Source of the DNA: CAWEFA01 sp963851385
GTDB lineage: Bacteria; Bacteroidota; Bacteroidia; Bacteroidales; DTGW01
Reading direction: 5' to 3'
Assembly (NCBI GenBank): GCA_963851385.1
Contig: CAWKPE010000001.1
Span: 1 to 64,000 of the forward strand
DNA length: 64,000 nt
Positions 36,226 through 44,907 of the stretch are shown piece after piece (the first letter of the stretch is position 1; every line of letters begins with the position of its first letter). The notes under the pieces are model-generated. The model made no database searches and had not been told where the DNA came from. It saw nothing but the letters and a program-made list of their open reading frames with translations. A program made the position numbers and the translations under genes.

Positions 36226-37371
36226 TTAACTTATAATTTTTGTTTCGTATTCTGTCAACGCATCAGCTACATAATCAACCTCTTCATCGGTCATTTCGGA
36301 GTAAAGTGGAAGAGTAACAAATGTTTGCCATATTTCGTCAGCAATTGGGCATTCATTTTTATAAGGTTTAAAAAATGGGTGTAATGTAAGAGGCATATAA
36401 TGCACCCCTGTTGCAATACCTTTAGATTTAAGAAAAACAATAAGTTTATCCCTTTTTTTGTGTCGTATACCAAAAAACCAATATGAATATTTAACTGGAT
36501 CGTAAGGCAATAAGGGTTGAATAGTTTTTAAGTTTTTTACTCCGTTTAAATACCTTGTGATGCATTCCGAGCGTCTTTTATTCATCCCGTCTAATTTTTT
36601 AAGTTGTGCTAGTCCTATGGAAGCACATAAATCATTCATGTTATATTTAAAACCCAGAACAGAAATTTCATAATACCAATGCATCGCGTCAGTATTTTGG
36701 ATATCGGTATATGCGGAAGAACGTTTCCATGTATCCTTATCAATGCCAACCCATCGTGCAGGACGCATTTTATCAATCAACTCAATATCATCCGAACACA
36801 TCATACCGCCATCGCCTGTAGTCATGGCTTTTTTTTCTTCAAATGAAAAACAACCAATATCTCCCCAAGTCCCTATTTTTTTTCCTTTAAAAGAAGCCCC
36901 TGCCACGTGAGCACAATCTTCAACTACTTTTAATTTATTCTGCTTCGCAAATTCCATAATCTTATCCATTTTTGCTGGATGTCCTCCAAAATGCACAGGC
37001 ATGATAGCAACGCAATCTTTGGTATATTTTTTTTCAAGATCATCAATTGAAATCGATGCTGTATTTCTATCAACATCTACAAAAACAGGTGTTAAATGGT
37101 TATATATAGGCGCGAATGCTGTTGATGCGAAAGTAATCACAGGAACCAACACTTTCTTTTGTTCTGGAAAATCATATGCTTTTATTGCCAAGTGTAAAGC
37201 TGCAGTTGCAGAATTAACTCCCAATGATGCATTGCATCCAATATAAGTAGACCATTCATCTTCGAATTGTTTTACCTTTGGTCCTAACCCAATCCATTGT
37301 TTTGAAAATGAATCTTTTATATTTTCTAATTCCTCTTCGCCTAAGGAAGGTCTAAATAATCTGATGTTCAT
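36226..37371 (-). CDS. DegT/DnrJ sugar aminotransferase of the CDP-sugar branch
   Basis: A 381-residue PLP enzyme. K181 in SFEEKKAMTTGDGG occupies the internal-aldimine position, so it is a true aminotransferase and not a ColD/RfbH-like dehydratase, which has histidine there. It overlaps the epimerase gene by 4 bp and follows rfbF and rfbG, so the likely substrate is a CDP-4-keto-6-deoxyhexose after C3/C5 epimerisation. The product would be a CDP-linked 4-amino-4,6-dideoxyhexose (or 3-amino isomer), by inference. Length is normal. Confidence 0.87.
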   Translation of the reverse strand: MNIRLFRPSLGEEELENIKDSFSKQWIGLGPKVKQFEDEWSTYIGCNASLGVNSATAALHLAIKAYDFPEQKKVLVPVITFASTAFAPIYNHLTPVFVDVDRNTASISIDDLEKKYTKDCVAIMPVHFGGHPAKMDKIMEFAKQNKLKVVEDCAHVAGASFKGKKIGTWGDIGCFSFEEKKAMTTGDGGMMCSDDIELIDKMRPARWVGIDKDTWKRSSAYTDIQNTDAMHWYYEISVLGFKYNMNDLCASIGLAQLKKLDGMNKRRSECITRYLNGVKNLKTIQPLLPYDPVKYSYWFFGIRHKKRDKLIVFLKSKGIATGVHYMPLTLHPFFKPYKNECPIADEIWQTFVTLPLYSEMTDEEVDYVADALTEYETKIIS

Positions 37372-37928
37372 ATTTTTAGGTATTTATAATTTGTAATAAA
37401 ATCTTTAATTGTCATGTTTTTATTATCTTTTTCTGATATAATAGGATGCTCTACTCCCCAAGTAATATTTAGATCAGGATCATTCCATAAAATACCTGAT
37501 TCATATTCAGGATTGTAAAAATTATCAACTTTATAAATAATTTCAGTATAATTTGAAAGCGAACAGAAACCATGCGCAAATCCTCTTGGAATTAATATAC
37601 AATTGAATTGATCTTCAGACAGTACAATCGAACCCCATTGGCCAAAAGTTGTTGAATCTTCTCTTAAATCAAGAAAAACATCCATTATTTTGCCCCGGAT
37701 TGCCCGTACCAATTTCGTTTCGGAAAATGGAGGAAATTGGAAATGCAGTCCCCTAATTGTAAATTTCTCTATGGAACGGGAATGATTTTCCTGAACCCAA
37801 TGATATTTAATTCCTAAGTCGTTAAATATCTTCTCATCATATGTCCTCATAAAAAATCCTCTATGATCCAAACGGGGTTCCAACGCAATTTCAAATACTC
37901 CCTTAAATTTTTTTTCGATCAGCTTCAT
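37368..37928 (-). CDS. RfbC-like 4-keto-6-deoxyhexose 3,5-epimerase
   Basis: A cupin-fold epimerase of 186 aa related to dTDP-4-dehydrorhamnose 3,5-epimerase. The catalytic histidine is in IRGLHFQ at about residue 60, and PRGFAHGFCSLS and the DPDLNITWG segment are conserved. It overlaps rfbG by 26 bp and the aminotransferase by 4 bp, so it is likely to act on the CDP-4-keto-6-deoxyglucose made by RfbG at C3, C5 or both, and not on a dTDP sugar. Confidence 0.9.
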   Translation of the reverse strand: MKLIEKKFKGVFEIALEPRLDHRGFFMRTYDEKIFNDLGIKYHWVQENHSRSIEKFTIRGLHFQFPPFSETKLVRAIRGKIMDVFLDLREDSTTFGQWGSIVLSEDQFNCILIPRGFAHGFCSLSNYTEIIYKVDNFYNPEYESGILWNDPDLNITWGVEHPIISEKDNKNMTIKDFITNYKYLKI

Positions 37929-39012
37929 TTTTTGTCCAAATTAAATTAGCCTGAACCGCATCATCAATATATCTTTCAATATCTCTCATAGTAGAAATTT
38001 CATTTTTTTGATAAAATTGTTTATACCAATCCCAAGTATTATAAATGGATTTTGTGACATCCCATACTGGTTCCCATTTCAGTAATTGAGTCACTTTAGA
38101 AATATCTAATTTAAGGAATGACGCTTCATGGTAATCAGTTCGTTCATGTTCTATTTCTATTTCGATAAAATCCTGTTTTATTATATTTAAAAGTTCTGAC
38201 ACACTTATGCATTGTTGATTTGCAGGTCCAAAATTCCAGGCCTCGGCAAATTCTTTTTTCCCTTCAAGTAAATGTTTTCCAAGTAAAAGATAACCGGATA
38301 AAGGATCCAAAACATGTTGCCAAGGTCGAATTGAATTCGGATTTCTTAGGGTTATCTTTTTTGTGGCAAATACAGATCTGACTATATCTGGGATTAGTCG
38401 ATAATTTGCCCAATCGCCCCCACCAATTACATTTCCCGCCCTAGCAGTAGCCAATAAAATACTATTTTTGAAAAAAGAATGACGATAAGAATGACATAGA
38501 ATTTCAACGCATGATTTAGATGAGCTATAAGGATCTAAACCTCCCAAGCGATCATTTTCCCGATATCCCCAATGCCATTCCTTGTTCTCATATACCTTAT
38601 CGGTGGTAATAACGACAATCGCTTTTGTATTTGGAGATGACCTGCAACACTCCAATACATTGGCAGTACCGATCACATTTGTTTGGTATGTGTATAGTGC
38701 ATCTCGGTATGAATCAATAACAATAGGTTGTGCAGCAAGATGAAAAACAATTTCAGGTTGGAACTCTGTAAATAGAGCATCTAATTTTGTTTTATCGTTA
38801 ATGTCCGCAAAACACAATTTAATTCCCAAATTTAAAATATTAAAATGCGATGGATCCGTATTTGGAGCTAAAGCATAACCAGCAATATCAGCTTCTAACA
38901 TTTTCAACCATAAAGTCAACCAAGATCCTTTGAACCCGGTATGACCTGTTATAAGCACCCTCCTTTTTTTGTAAATGGAGTCAAAAAGATTTTCTATTCC
39001 CATATTTTCCAT
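37903..39012 (-). CDS. rfbG: CDP-glucose 4,6-dehydratase
   Basis: A short-chain dehydrogenase-type dehydratase of 369 aa. It uses bound NAD to convert CDP-glucose to CDP-4-keto-6-deoxyglucose. The Rossmann motif TGHTGFKGSWL is at about 22-32, HLAAQPIV follows, the YxxxK pair is in DPYSSSK, and NVIGGGDWANYRLIPD is a family signature. It overlaps rfbF by up to 19 bp (start 39012; 39003 also possible). The product feeds the epimerase and aminotransferase downstream. Confidence 0.95.
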   Translation of the reverse strand: MENMGIENLFDSIYKKRRVLITGHTGFKGSWLTLWLKMLEADIAGYALAPNTDPSHFNILNLGIKLCFADINDKTKLDALFTEFQPEIVFHLAAQPIVIDSYRDALYTYQTNVIGTANVLECCRSSPNTKAIVVITTDKVYENKEWHWGYRENDRLGGLDPYSSSKSCVEILCHSYRHSFFKNSILLATARAGNVIGGGDWANYRLIPDIVRSVFATKKITLRNPNSIRPWQHVLDPLSGYLLLGKHLLEGKKEFAEAWNFGPANQQCISVSELLNIIKQDFIEIEIEHERTDYHEASFLKLDISKVTQLLKWEPVWDVTKSIYNTWDWYKQFYQKNEISTMRDIERYIDDAVQANLIWTKNEADRKKI

Positions 39013-39773
39013 TTGGCAAGGTTGTTATTCCAAAGTTCATCCAACACAATTTTATCACGCATTGCATCCATGCATTTCCAAAATCCATTATGTTTATAAG
39101 CAAACAATTCTCTATCTTGAGTTAAATTTTCCAATGGAGCATCTTCCCACATAACGTCATCAGCATTTTCTTTTAAATAGTCAAATACTTCCTGCTTTAA
39201 AACAAAAAATCCACCATTGATCCATATTTGGTCATCATTTGATTTTTCACGAAACACCTTGACTTTTCCGGCATCATCGAATTGCATTCCGCCATATTGA
39301 GGAGGAGGTTTAACAGCAGTAACAGTAGCTGCTTTTCCGTGAGTCTTGTGAAATTCCAGCAATTCAAGCAAATTAATATTAGCCACACCGTCTCCATACG
39401 TAAGCATAAAATCTTCATTATCAGTATATTTTTTAATTCTTTGAAGACGCCCTGCAGTCTTAGTATGTAAACCTGTATCTATTAAGGTAACTTTAAAGGA
39501 TTCAATATTTGAGAAATGAGCTTCAACGTTATTGTCATTTAGGTTAATAGTAATATTGGAATTATGTAAAAAATAATTCAAGAAATACTCCTTAATAACA
39601 AACCCCTTATAACCTAAACAGATAATAAAATCATTAAACCCTTGTGAAGCATATATTTTCATAATGTGCCATAAAATTGGTTTGTCGCCTATTTCAATCA
39701 TAGGTTTAGGTTTTAAATGAGATTCCTCAGTTATCCTCGAACCAATTCCTCCAGCAAAAATTACTACTTTCAT
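38994..39773 (-). CDS. rfbF: Glucose-1-phosphate cytidylyltransferase
   Basis: A nucleotidyltransferase of 259 aa that makes CDP-glucose from CTP and glucose 1-phosphate, the entry step of CDP-linked deoxysugar synthesis. The signature VVIFAGGIGSRITEESHLKP with KPMIEIGDKPILWHIMK is at the N-terminus, and TYGDGVANINL with its aspartate binds metal. The ATG at 39773 was chosen because it places the AGG loop normally; 39788 would add five residues. It heads the rfbF-rfbG-epimerase-aminotransferase run. Confidence 0.95.
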   Translation of the reverse strand: MKVVIFAGGIGSRITEESHLKPKPMIEIGDKPILWHIMKIYASQGFNDFIICLGYKGFVIKEYFLNYFLHNSNITINLNDNNVEAHFSNIESFKVTLIDTGLHTKTAGRLQRIKKYTDNEDFMLTYGDGVANINLLELLEFHKTHGKAATVTAVKPPPQYGGMQFDDAGKVKVFREKSNDDQIWINGGFFVLKQEVFDYLKENADDVMWEDAPLENLTQDRELFAYKHNGFWKCMDAMRDKIVLDELWNNNLAKWKIWE

Positions 39774-39788
39774 AAGTAATATTGTCAA

Positions 39789-41072
39789 TTAATTAATAAT
39801 TTGAGTATCCCAATTTAGTATTGGCCTTACAATGCCAGGTATTACCTGATTGTATTCATTGTTGCGTTTTAACAAGTCTTCATTTGTTTCAAAAAAAAGT
39901 GCATTTTTAACCCAAAAGTGAACTTTTTCAGGGGTAATGGTTGTAAGAGCGATTCCAACAATATAAGTATCTACATTAAGTAAATTAGCGGGTATCCACA
40001 TTAAAGCTTTAAAAACTCCTTTTCTTTTATATTTTAAATCTTCTTTATCTCCACTCATAAATGCACATTCGCCCCTACTTGTATATATATGTACATTTGG
40101 AATTCTTGTATTGCCATCTTCTTTCACTTCATAAATATATTCTATGCCAATTTTTTGACTAATGTCAGCAGATATGATATCCTGAAAGTTTTCATCAATT
40201 AACCTAGCTGAAATTAATGATGCGACTTCGTCACCTGGCCTCTTATCTTCATCCCAAATGATCTTTGTTCTTCCATAACTATCCTCACTTAAGTATTTTG
40301 CAATGGTATTTTGAATTAAACCACTATATGATATAATACCGCTTTTCAAGTAAATTCCTTTCTGACAGAGTGTGCTGACAGTACTCATATTGTGGCTCAC
40401 AAATAAGACAGTTCGCCCTTCTTTTGTACTCACATCTTCCATTTTACCAAGACATTTTTTCTGGAATTCAGCATCTCCAACAGCAAGTACCTCATCAACC
40501 ACCAAGATTTCCGGTTCTAAATGTGCTGCCACAGCAAATCCCAGACGAACTTGCATGCCACTTGAGAAACGCTTAACAGGAGTATCCAGGAATTTTTCAA
40601 CTCCGGAGAAATCAACAATTTCATCGAATTTACGCTTTACTTCAGCCCTGCTCATACCTAAAATAGCACCGTTAAGATAAATATTTTCCCTGCCGGAAAG
40701 TTCAGGGTGAAAACCTGTACCTACTTCCAGTAAACTGGCAACACGACCTTTTATCTGAACCATGCCAGTGGTAGGTTCCGTTATGCGGCTAAGTATTTTT
40801 AAAAGGGTTGTTTTCCCTGCTCCGTTACGTCCAATAATTCCAACCCTGTCCCCTTGTTTTATCTCAAAATTTAATTCTTTTAATGCCCAGAATTCCTCCA
40901 TTTCCTGCCCGAGAATAAGTTGTCCGCCTTTTAAAACCTGTCTTGTTTTAGAAACTATTTGTTTTGTTTTACGGGCAATAACATCGCGCAACGCAGTATA
41001 ACGCTCACGCTTTTCGTGACCAATTATGTAGGATTTACCGAGGTTCTCGGCTTTAATTACGGTATCACTCAT
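39789..41072 (-). CDS. wzt: Polysaccharide ABC exporter ATPase with C-terminal substrate domain
   Basis: The ATP-binding subunit (427 aa) of a Wzm/Wzt-type exporter that moves undecaprenyl-linked glycan across the inner membrane. Walker A is GRNGAGKTT (81-89), the ABC signature is FSSGMQVRL (169-177) and Walker B runs to VVDEVLAVGD (191-200). Residues about 255-427 form an extra beta-rich domain. In studied Wzt proteins that domain binds the modified end of the chain. Its permease partner is at 43968-44810, unusually separated by gmd and an ATPase. Confidence 0.93.
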   Translation of the reverse strand: MSDTVIKAENLGKSYIIGHEKRERYTALRDVIARKTKQIVSKTRQVLKGGQLILGQEMEEFWALKELNFEIKQGDRVGIIGRNGAGKTTLLKILSRITEPTTGMVQIKGRVASLLEVGTGFHPELSGRENIYLNGAILGMSRAEVKRKFDEIVDFSGVEKFLDTPVKRFSSGMQVRLGFAVAAHLEPEILVVDEVLAVGDAEFQKKCLGKMEDVSTKEGRTVLFVSHNMSTVSTLCQKGIYLKSGIISYSGLIQNTIAKYLSEDSYGRTKIIWDEDKRPGDEVASLISARLIDENFQDIISADISQKIGIEYIYEVKEDGNTRIPNVHIYTSRGECAFMSGDKEDLKYKRKGVFKALMWIPANLLNVDTYIVGIALTTITPEKVHFWVKNALFFETNEDLLKRNNEYNQVIPGIVRPILNWDTQIIN

Positions 41073-41084
41073 GGTTTAAATATT

Positions 41085-41240
41085 AGAAGACAGATGTCAG
41101 AGGACAGAGGACAGAAAAGATTCTGTTATCTGCTTTCTGTTTTCTGTTATCTGATTTCTGTTATCTGATTTCTGTTATCTGATTTCTGTTATCTGATTTC
41201 TGCTATCTATTTTCTGTTTTCTGTCTTCTGTTTCAATAAT
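41085..41240. repeat. 14-bp tandem repeat array downstream of gmd
   Basis: Four perfect head-to-tail copies of TTCTGTTATCTGAT occupy 41142-41197, with degenerate copies on both sides. The left flank (CAGATGTCAGAGGACAG) is roughly the complement of the unit, so the region can fold back on itself. Similar words lie at 42345-42455 and 43925-43965. Confidence 0.85.
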
Positions 41241-41263
41241 CAGTAATTAGTAATCACTTGTTT

Positions 41264-42313
41264 CTATTCTAGCTTTAATTTTCGCGATAAAATTTTCCTT
41301 TCATTTGGGTAATTCCAGGCGTCCCAGGGAAAATGTTCTCCTTTTTGCCACCTGGCCCAACGATCAACATCAGCATCAACTAATATTTTAACTAATTCGC
41401 AAAATTTAGTCTTTGGTTCCCAACCAAGTTTTTTCTTGCTCTTATCGTAATTGCCTTTTAAGTAATTAACCTCAACTGGCCTCATGAATCGCTCATCTAT
41501 TTTTACATGATTTTCCCAGTTTAATCCGACCAATTTAAAAGCAGTTTCCAGGTATTCATTAATAGTATGGGTTTCATTTGTTGCAATTACATAGTCCTCC
41601 GGGCTTTCTTTTTGCAACATCAGCCACATTGCTTCAACATATTCCGGTGCAAATCCCCAGTCGCGCTGTGAATTAATGTTCCCCAGTTCAATTTTATCTT
41701 CGAGCCCTAACTTTATTTTTGCTACTCCATTGCTGATTTTTCTGGTAACAAATTCAAGCCCTCTTATTGGGCTTTCATGATTGAAAAGAATTCCATTACA
41801 GGCAAAAAGGTCATAACCTTTACGGTAAATTTTTACCATATTGTGAGCATACAATTTTGCCGCCGCATAAGGACTTGATGGTTCAAACACAGTATCTTCT
41901 GATTGTTCAATAAATTTATTGTCACCAAACATTTCACTTGTAGATGCCTGGTAAAATTTTACTTTATGAGCAATGTTTCTGATTGCTTCCAGGAATTTTG
42001 TAACACCTAACCCTGTAATTTCAGCTGAAGCAATAGGTTGCTCGAAAGAAGCGCCCACGAAACTTTGTGCAGCCAGATTATAAATTTCATCAGGCCTGGA
42101 TATTTTAAGCGATTCGATTATTGAAAAACTATCAATCAAATCAACTGGCAACAATTCAACTTCTTCAAATATTCCCAGGTACTGTAGTCTCCAAAAATTT
42201 GGAGTAGATAATCTTCTGTATGTGCCATAGACTTTATATCCCTTATCAAGTAAAAATTTAGCCAGATACGCACCATCTTGTCCGGTAATACCTGTAATTA
42301 ATGCTCTTTTCAT
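41264..42313 (-). CDS. gmd: GDP-mannose 4,6-dehydratase
   Basis: A 349-residue extended short-chain dehydrogenase that converts GDP-mannose to GDP-4-keto-6-deoxymannose. TGITGQDGAYLAK (7-19), ASTSEMFG, the YxxxK pair Y149/K153 in SSPYAAAK, and NHESPIRGLEFVTRKI are hallmark Gmd segments. The Per-like aminotransferase at 20112-21218 would use the product to make GDP-perosamine. Tandem repeats flank the gene on both sides. A fragment of its 5' end lies at 43802-43858 beyond the ATPase. Confidence 0.95.
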   Translation of the reverse strand: MKRALITGITGQDGAYLAKFLLDKGYKVYGTYRRLSTPNFWRLQYLGIFEEVELLPVDLIDSFSIIESLKISRPDEIYNLAAQSFVGASFEQPIASAEITGLGVTKFLEAIRNIAHKVKFYQASTSEMFGDNKFIEQSEDTVFEPSSPYAAAKLYAHNMVKIYRKGYDLFACNGILFNHESPIRGLEFVTRKISNGVAKIKLGLEDKIELGNINSQRDWGFAPEYVEAMWLMLQKESPEDYVIATNETHTINEYLETAFKLVGLNWENHVKIDERFMRPVEVNYLKGNYDKSKKKLGWEPKTKFCELVKILVDADVDRWARWQKGEHFPWDAWNYPNERKILSRKLKLE

Positions 42314-42344
42314 ACTTATTATCGATTCGTGATTTGAATATTGA

Positions 42345-42455
42345 AGATAGAGGACAGATATCAGATGTCAGATGTCAGAAAAGAATCTGTTTTCTGTTAT
42401 CTGATTTCTTCTTCCTGACTTCTGTTTTCTGTTTTCTTCTTTCTGATTTCAGTTT
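42345..42455. repeat. Degenerate CTGTTTTCTG/CAGATGTCAG repeat upstream of gmd
   Basis: It contains CAGATATCAG and CAGATGTCAGATGTCAG followed by TCTGTTTTCTGTTATCTGAT and related pyrimidine-rich words. It is a weaker relative of the array at 41085-41240, so gmd is bracketed by related repeats. Confidence 0.7.
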
Positions 42456-42456
42456 T

Positions 42457-43645
42457 TTACTTTATTGAACCGCCCCAAATAACATTTTCTACATTACGTG
42501 GCGGGTGATTGCTTATGATAGTATAATTATTTAACCCAATATTTTTAGACAATTTGACTAATTTAAGCCAATCAGGAGGCGTAGCTGTTTCTTTTACTTC
42601 AAAAGCATTAGTATTATTTAAAATAAAATCAATTTCATGTCCGGTTTTAAGGGCATAATAATTTAAAGTGCCAAAATGATGTAACTGATTATAAATTGCA
42701 TTTTCGAATAACACACCGCCTGATACTTTTGCAAGTCGGTTCAATATTCCATTATCGCAAAAAAACAGCTTTTTTGCCTTAACAATTTCCCGGTCAGGAT
42801 TTTTTGATATAACCGAAATACGTTGTATAATATATGTTTTTTCAAATAATTCAATATAATTGGTCACGGTTGGTTTAGACAAACCAGTAAGTGCTGAAAT
42901 TTTAGCAAAGTCTAGTTTGGTGGCTGTACGTGAAGCCAACATTACTAATAAATTTTTTATGCTATCGGCATTCTTAAAATCAGAAAGCCATTTTATATCA
43001 ATATTAATATATGAACTTATTAGATCTTCAAGTATATCTGTTTTTTGAATAATTGCGCCAGTCAGCACAACTTCCGGCATGCCTCCGAAATTTAAATATT
43101 CATCATAATATCCTTTTAACCTTTCATAATCGTTATGCTGAAATGCCTTTTTTTTAAAGTTGAAAGGAGTCCATGTAATTGATTTAAAAGTAAGAAATTC
43201 ACCAAAATCGAGTGGGTAAAGCTCAAATATTTTTTTCCGGCCGGCTAATGATTCCGAAAAAAGGTTTTTTAAATAGTATGAACTTGAACCTGTTATTATA
43301 AATTTAATATTGTAATTGTCGTACAAATACTTTATCACGCTTGGCAGGTTAGGCAATAGTTGAGCTTCGTCTATTGCAATTGCTACCTGGTTATCAAAAT
43401 TAATGCCCCTTTGCTTAAATGCCAATATTATGTTTTCGTAATTAGAATCATTAAACAAGTTACGGTTATCAAGTCTTTCTAAATCAAAATAAATGCTGTT
43501 GTCTGGAAAATATTTCGCCCAGCAATTTTTTTACCAAAGTTGTTTTACCGGTTCGGCGTAAACCTGTAATTACACTAACCTGCGGTTGTTTAGCATGTTC
43601 AATAAGTTTTTTATATATTTTACGGTCAAAAAACATGAATATCAT
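42457..43645 (-). pseudogene. AAA+ DUF4143 ATPase with one frameshift
   Basis: From the ATG at 43645 (or 43636) the minus strand encodes VSVITGLRRTGKTTLVKKLL with an intact Walker A, then leaves frame. Deleting one base of the four-base A run at 43507-43510 joins it to the next frame (PDNSIYFDLERLDNRNLFND). That frame continues through Walker B (IAIDEAQL), FIITGSSSYYLKNLF and LAGRKKIFELYPLDFGEFL to the C-terminal EIDFIL and AFEVKE nuclease-like motif. The joined protein is about 395 aa and close kin of the 10900 ATPase. It is either a fresh null or a base error. It lies between gmd and a gmd fragment. Confidence 0.82.
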
Positions 43646-43693
43646 TTCTGTTTTTAGCTTATAAATATACTAAAATTAAAGTTGTATTTTACT

Positions 43694-43715
43694 TTTAGTA
43701 AATAATTTAGTAAAT
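43694..43715. promoter_or_regulatory. Paired TTTAGTAAAT direct repeats upstream of the ATPase
   Basis: Two exact 10-bp copies (43694-43703 and 43706-43715) lie 12 bp apart, about 50 bp before the ATPase start. An AGTATATTTA word is between them and the gene (around 43666-43675). The spacing suggests a binding site, but no regulator is known. Confidence 0.4.
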
Positions 43716-43801
43716 TACGATATTGATTTTGGTAGTAAAATATTTTTTTATATTTATATTGGTAAAACCTGCTCAAATTGCTGGTAAGTCCCTTATATCT
43801 G

Positions 43802-43858
43802 TCAATGCCAGTTTGTAAAATAAGACCCTGTTATATTAGTGATTAAAGCTCTTTTCAT
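43802..43858 (-). pseudogene. Truncated 5' end of gmd
   Basis: An ATG at 43858 reads MKRALITNITG, matching 10 of the first 11 residues of the intact gmd product (MKRALITGITG), then diverges and stops after 18 codons. It lies 110 bp after the wzm stop, where the original gmd start would be expected, with the ATPase between it and the intact gene. Confidence 0.7.
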
Positions 43859-43967
43859 TCTGATTTGCAACCCGTCTTCGCCAAAGCTACAGCAGACAGG
43901 TTTGTGATTTTTTGCTACTGATTTGCAATTTGAAAATTCTGACTTCAGTTTTCTGTTTTCTTCTTTT

Positions 43968-44810
43968 TTAAATAAAATCAGCAAATGCCTTTTCCATTTT
44001 CCTGAAATGATATATCGAATACCAAACCAGCAATACAATTACACCTAACGATAACAGAAATCCCGGTATATATATTTTACTTGCTCCACCGAGGATACAC
44101 CAGCGAAAACCATCTATTACACCTACCATAGGATTTATGGAATACAACAACCTCCATTTAGCAGGGACAATATTGCTGCTAAAACCCACCGGCGAAATGT
44201 ACAATCCGAATTGAACAATGAATGGCACGATGTACCGGAAGTCACGGTACTTTACATTTAATGTCGTAATATAGAGCCCAACGCCAAAAGAGGCTAAAAA
44301 TGCAACTAAAAGAAAAACAGGTAATATTATCGTATGCCAGGTAGGTACGTATTGGTAATAAAACATCAGTACGACCATTATCGCAAACGAAATGAGAAAA
44401 TCAACAAAACTGGTTATTATTGAACTGGCAGGAATAATTAATCGTGGAAAATATACTTTGGAAATTAAATTGGTATTGCCGATAAGGCTGTTGCTGCTTT
44501 CTGTTAAAGAATTGGAAAAAAACTGCCAGGGCAGTAAACCTGCAAAAACCATAATGGCATAAGGCGCTGTTCCTTCGGTAGGCAATTTAGCTATTTTTGA
44601 AAAAACTACTGTAAATACAATCATTGTGAGTAAGGGCCTTATAATGCTCCAGGCAACACCTATTACTGTTTGCTTGTAACGCACCTTAATATCGCGCCAT
44701 GAAAGTATGTAAAACAATTCCCGGTAGCGCCACAGATCTTTCCAATAGTTTTTTTCACTGCGTCCAGGCTCTATGATAAGATCAAATTCCTGAGATTTGT
44801 CAGTTTCCAA
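43968..44810 (-). CDS. wzm: Polysaccharide ABC exporter permease
   Basis: An ABC-2 type permease of 280 aa with six hydrophobic segments that pairs with Wzt. The N-terminal DLIIEPGRSEKNYWKDLWRY and LSWRDIKVRYKQTVIGVAWS, and the later NLISKVYFPRLIIP and NVKYRDFRYIVPF, are family hallmarks. It exports the lipid-linked glycan to the periplasm. The start is a TTG at 44810, because an in-frame stop lies 12 bp upstream and no ATG is near. It precedes the gmd fragment. Confidence 0.93.
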   Translation of the reverse strand: METDKSQEFDLIIEPGRSEKNYWKDLWRYRELFYILSWRDIKVRYKQTVIGVAWSIIRPLLTMIVFTVVFSKIAKLPTEGTAPYAIMVFAGLLPWQFFSNSLTESSNSLIGNTNLISKVYFPRLIIPASSIITSFVDFLISFAIMVVLMFYYQYVPTWHTIILPVFLLVAFLASFGVGLYITTLNVKYRDFRYIVPFIVQFGLYISPVGFSSNIVPAKWRLLYSINPMVGVIDGFRWCILGGASKIYIPGFLLSLGVIVLLVWYSIYHFRKMEKAFADFI

Positions 44811-44907
44811 ATTCTTACTTTAATATTAAAATACTATTTATTTTATGATTTACGATTTGATATCTGCCTTTGCTAAGGCTTCGGCTGGCAGGTTTGCGAT
44901 TTAAATA

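Noticed and set aside
36226..37371. RfbH/ColD-type C3 dehydratase
   Set aside because: These replace the PLP lysine or carry an iron-sulfur site and are longer. Here K181 is present and the length is 381, so it is an aminotransferase.
41142..41197. Regular repeats that could suggest a CRISPR array
   Set aside because: The 14-bp units are head to tail with no spacers, and there are no cas genes. It is a simple tandem repeat.
43802..44038. 78-codon frame overlapping the end of wzm
   Set aside because: Most of it is antisense-like or out of frame with wzm. Only its last 18 codons carry meaning, as a gmd fragment, and are annotated so.
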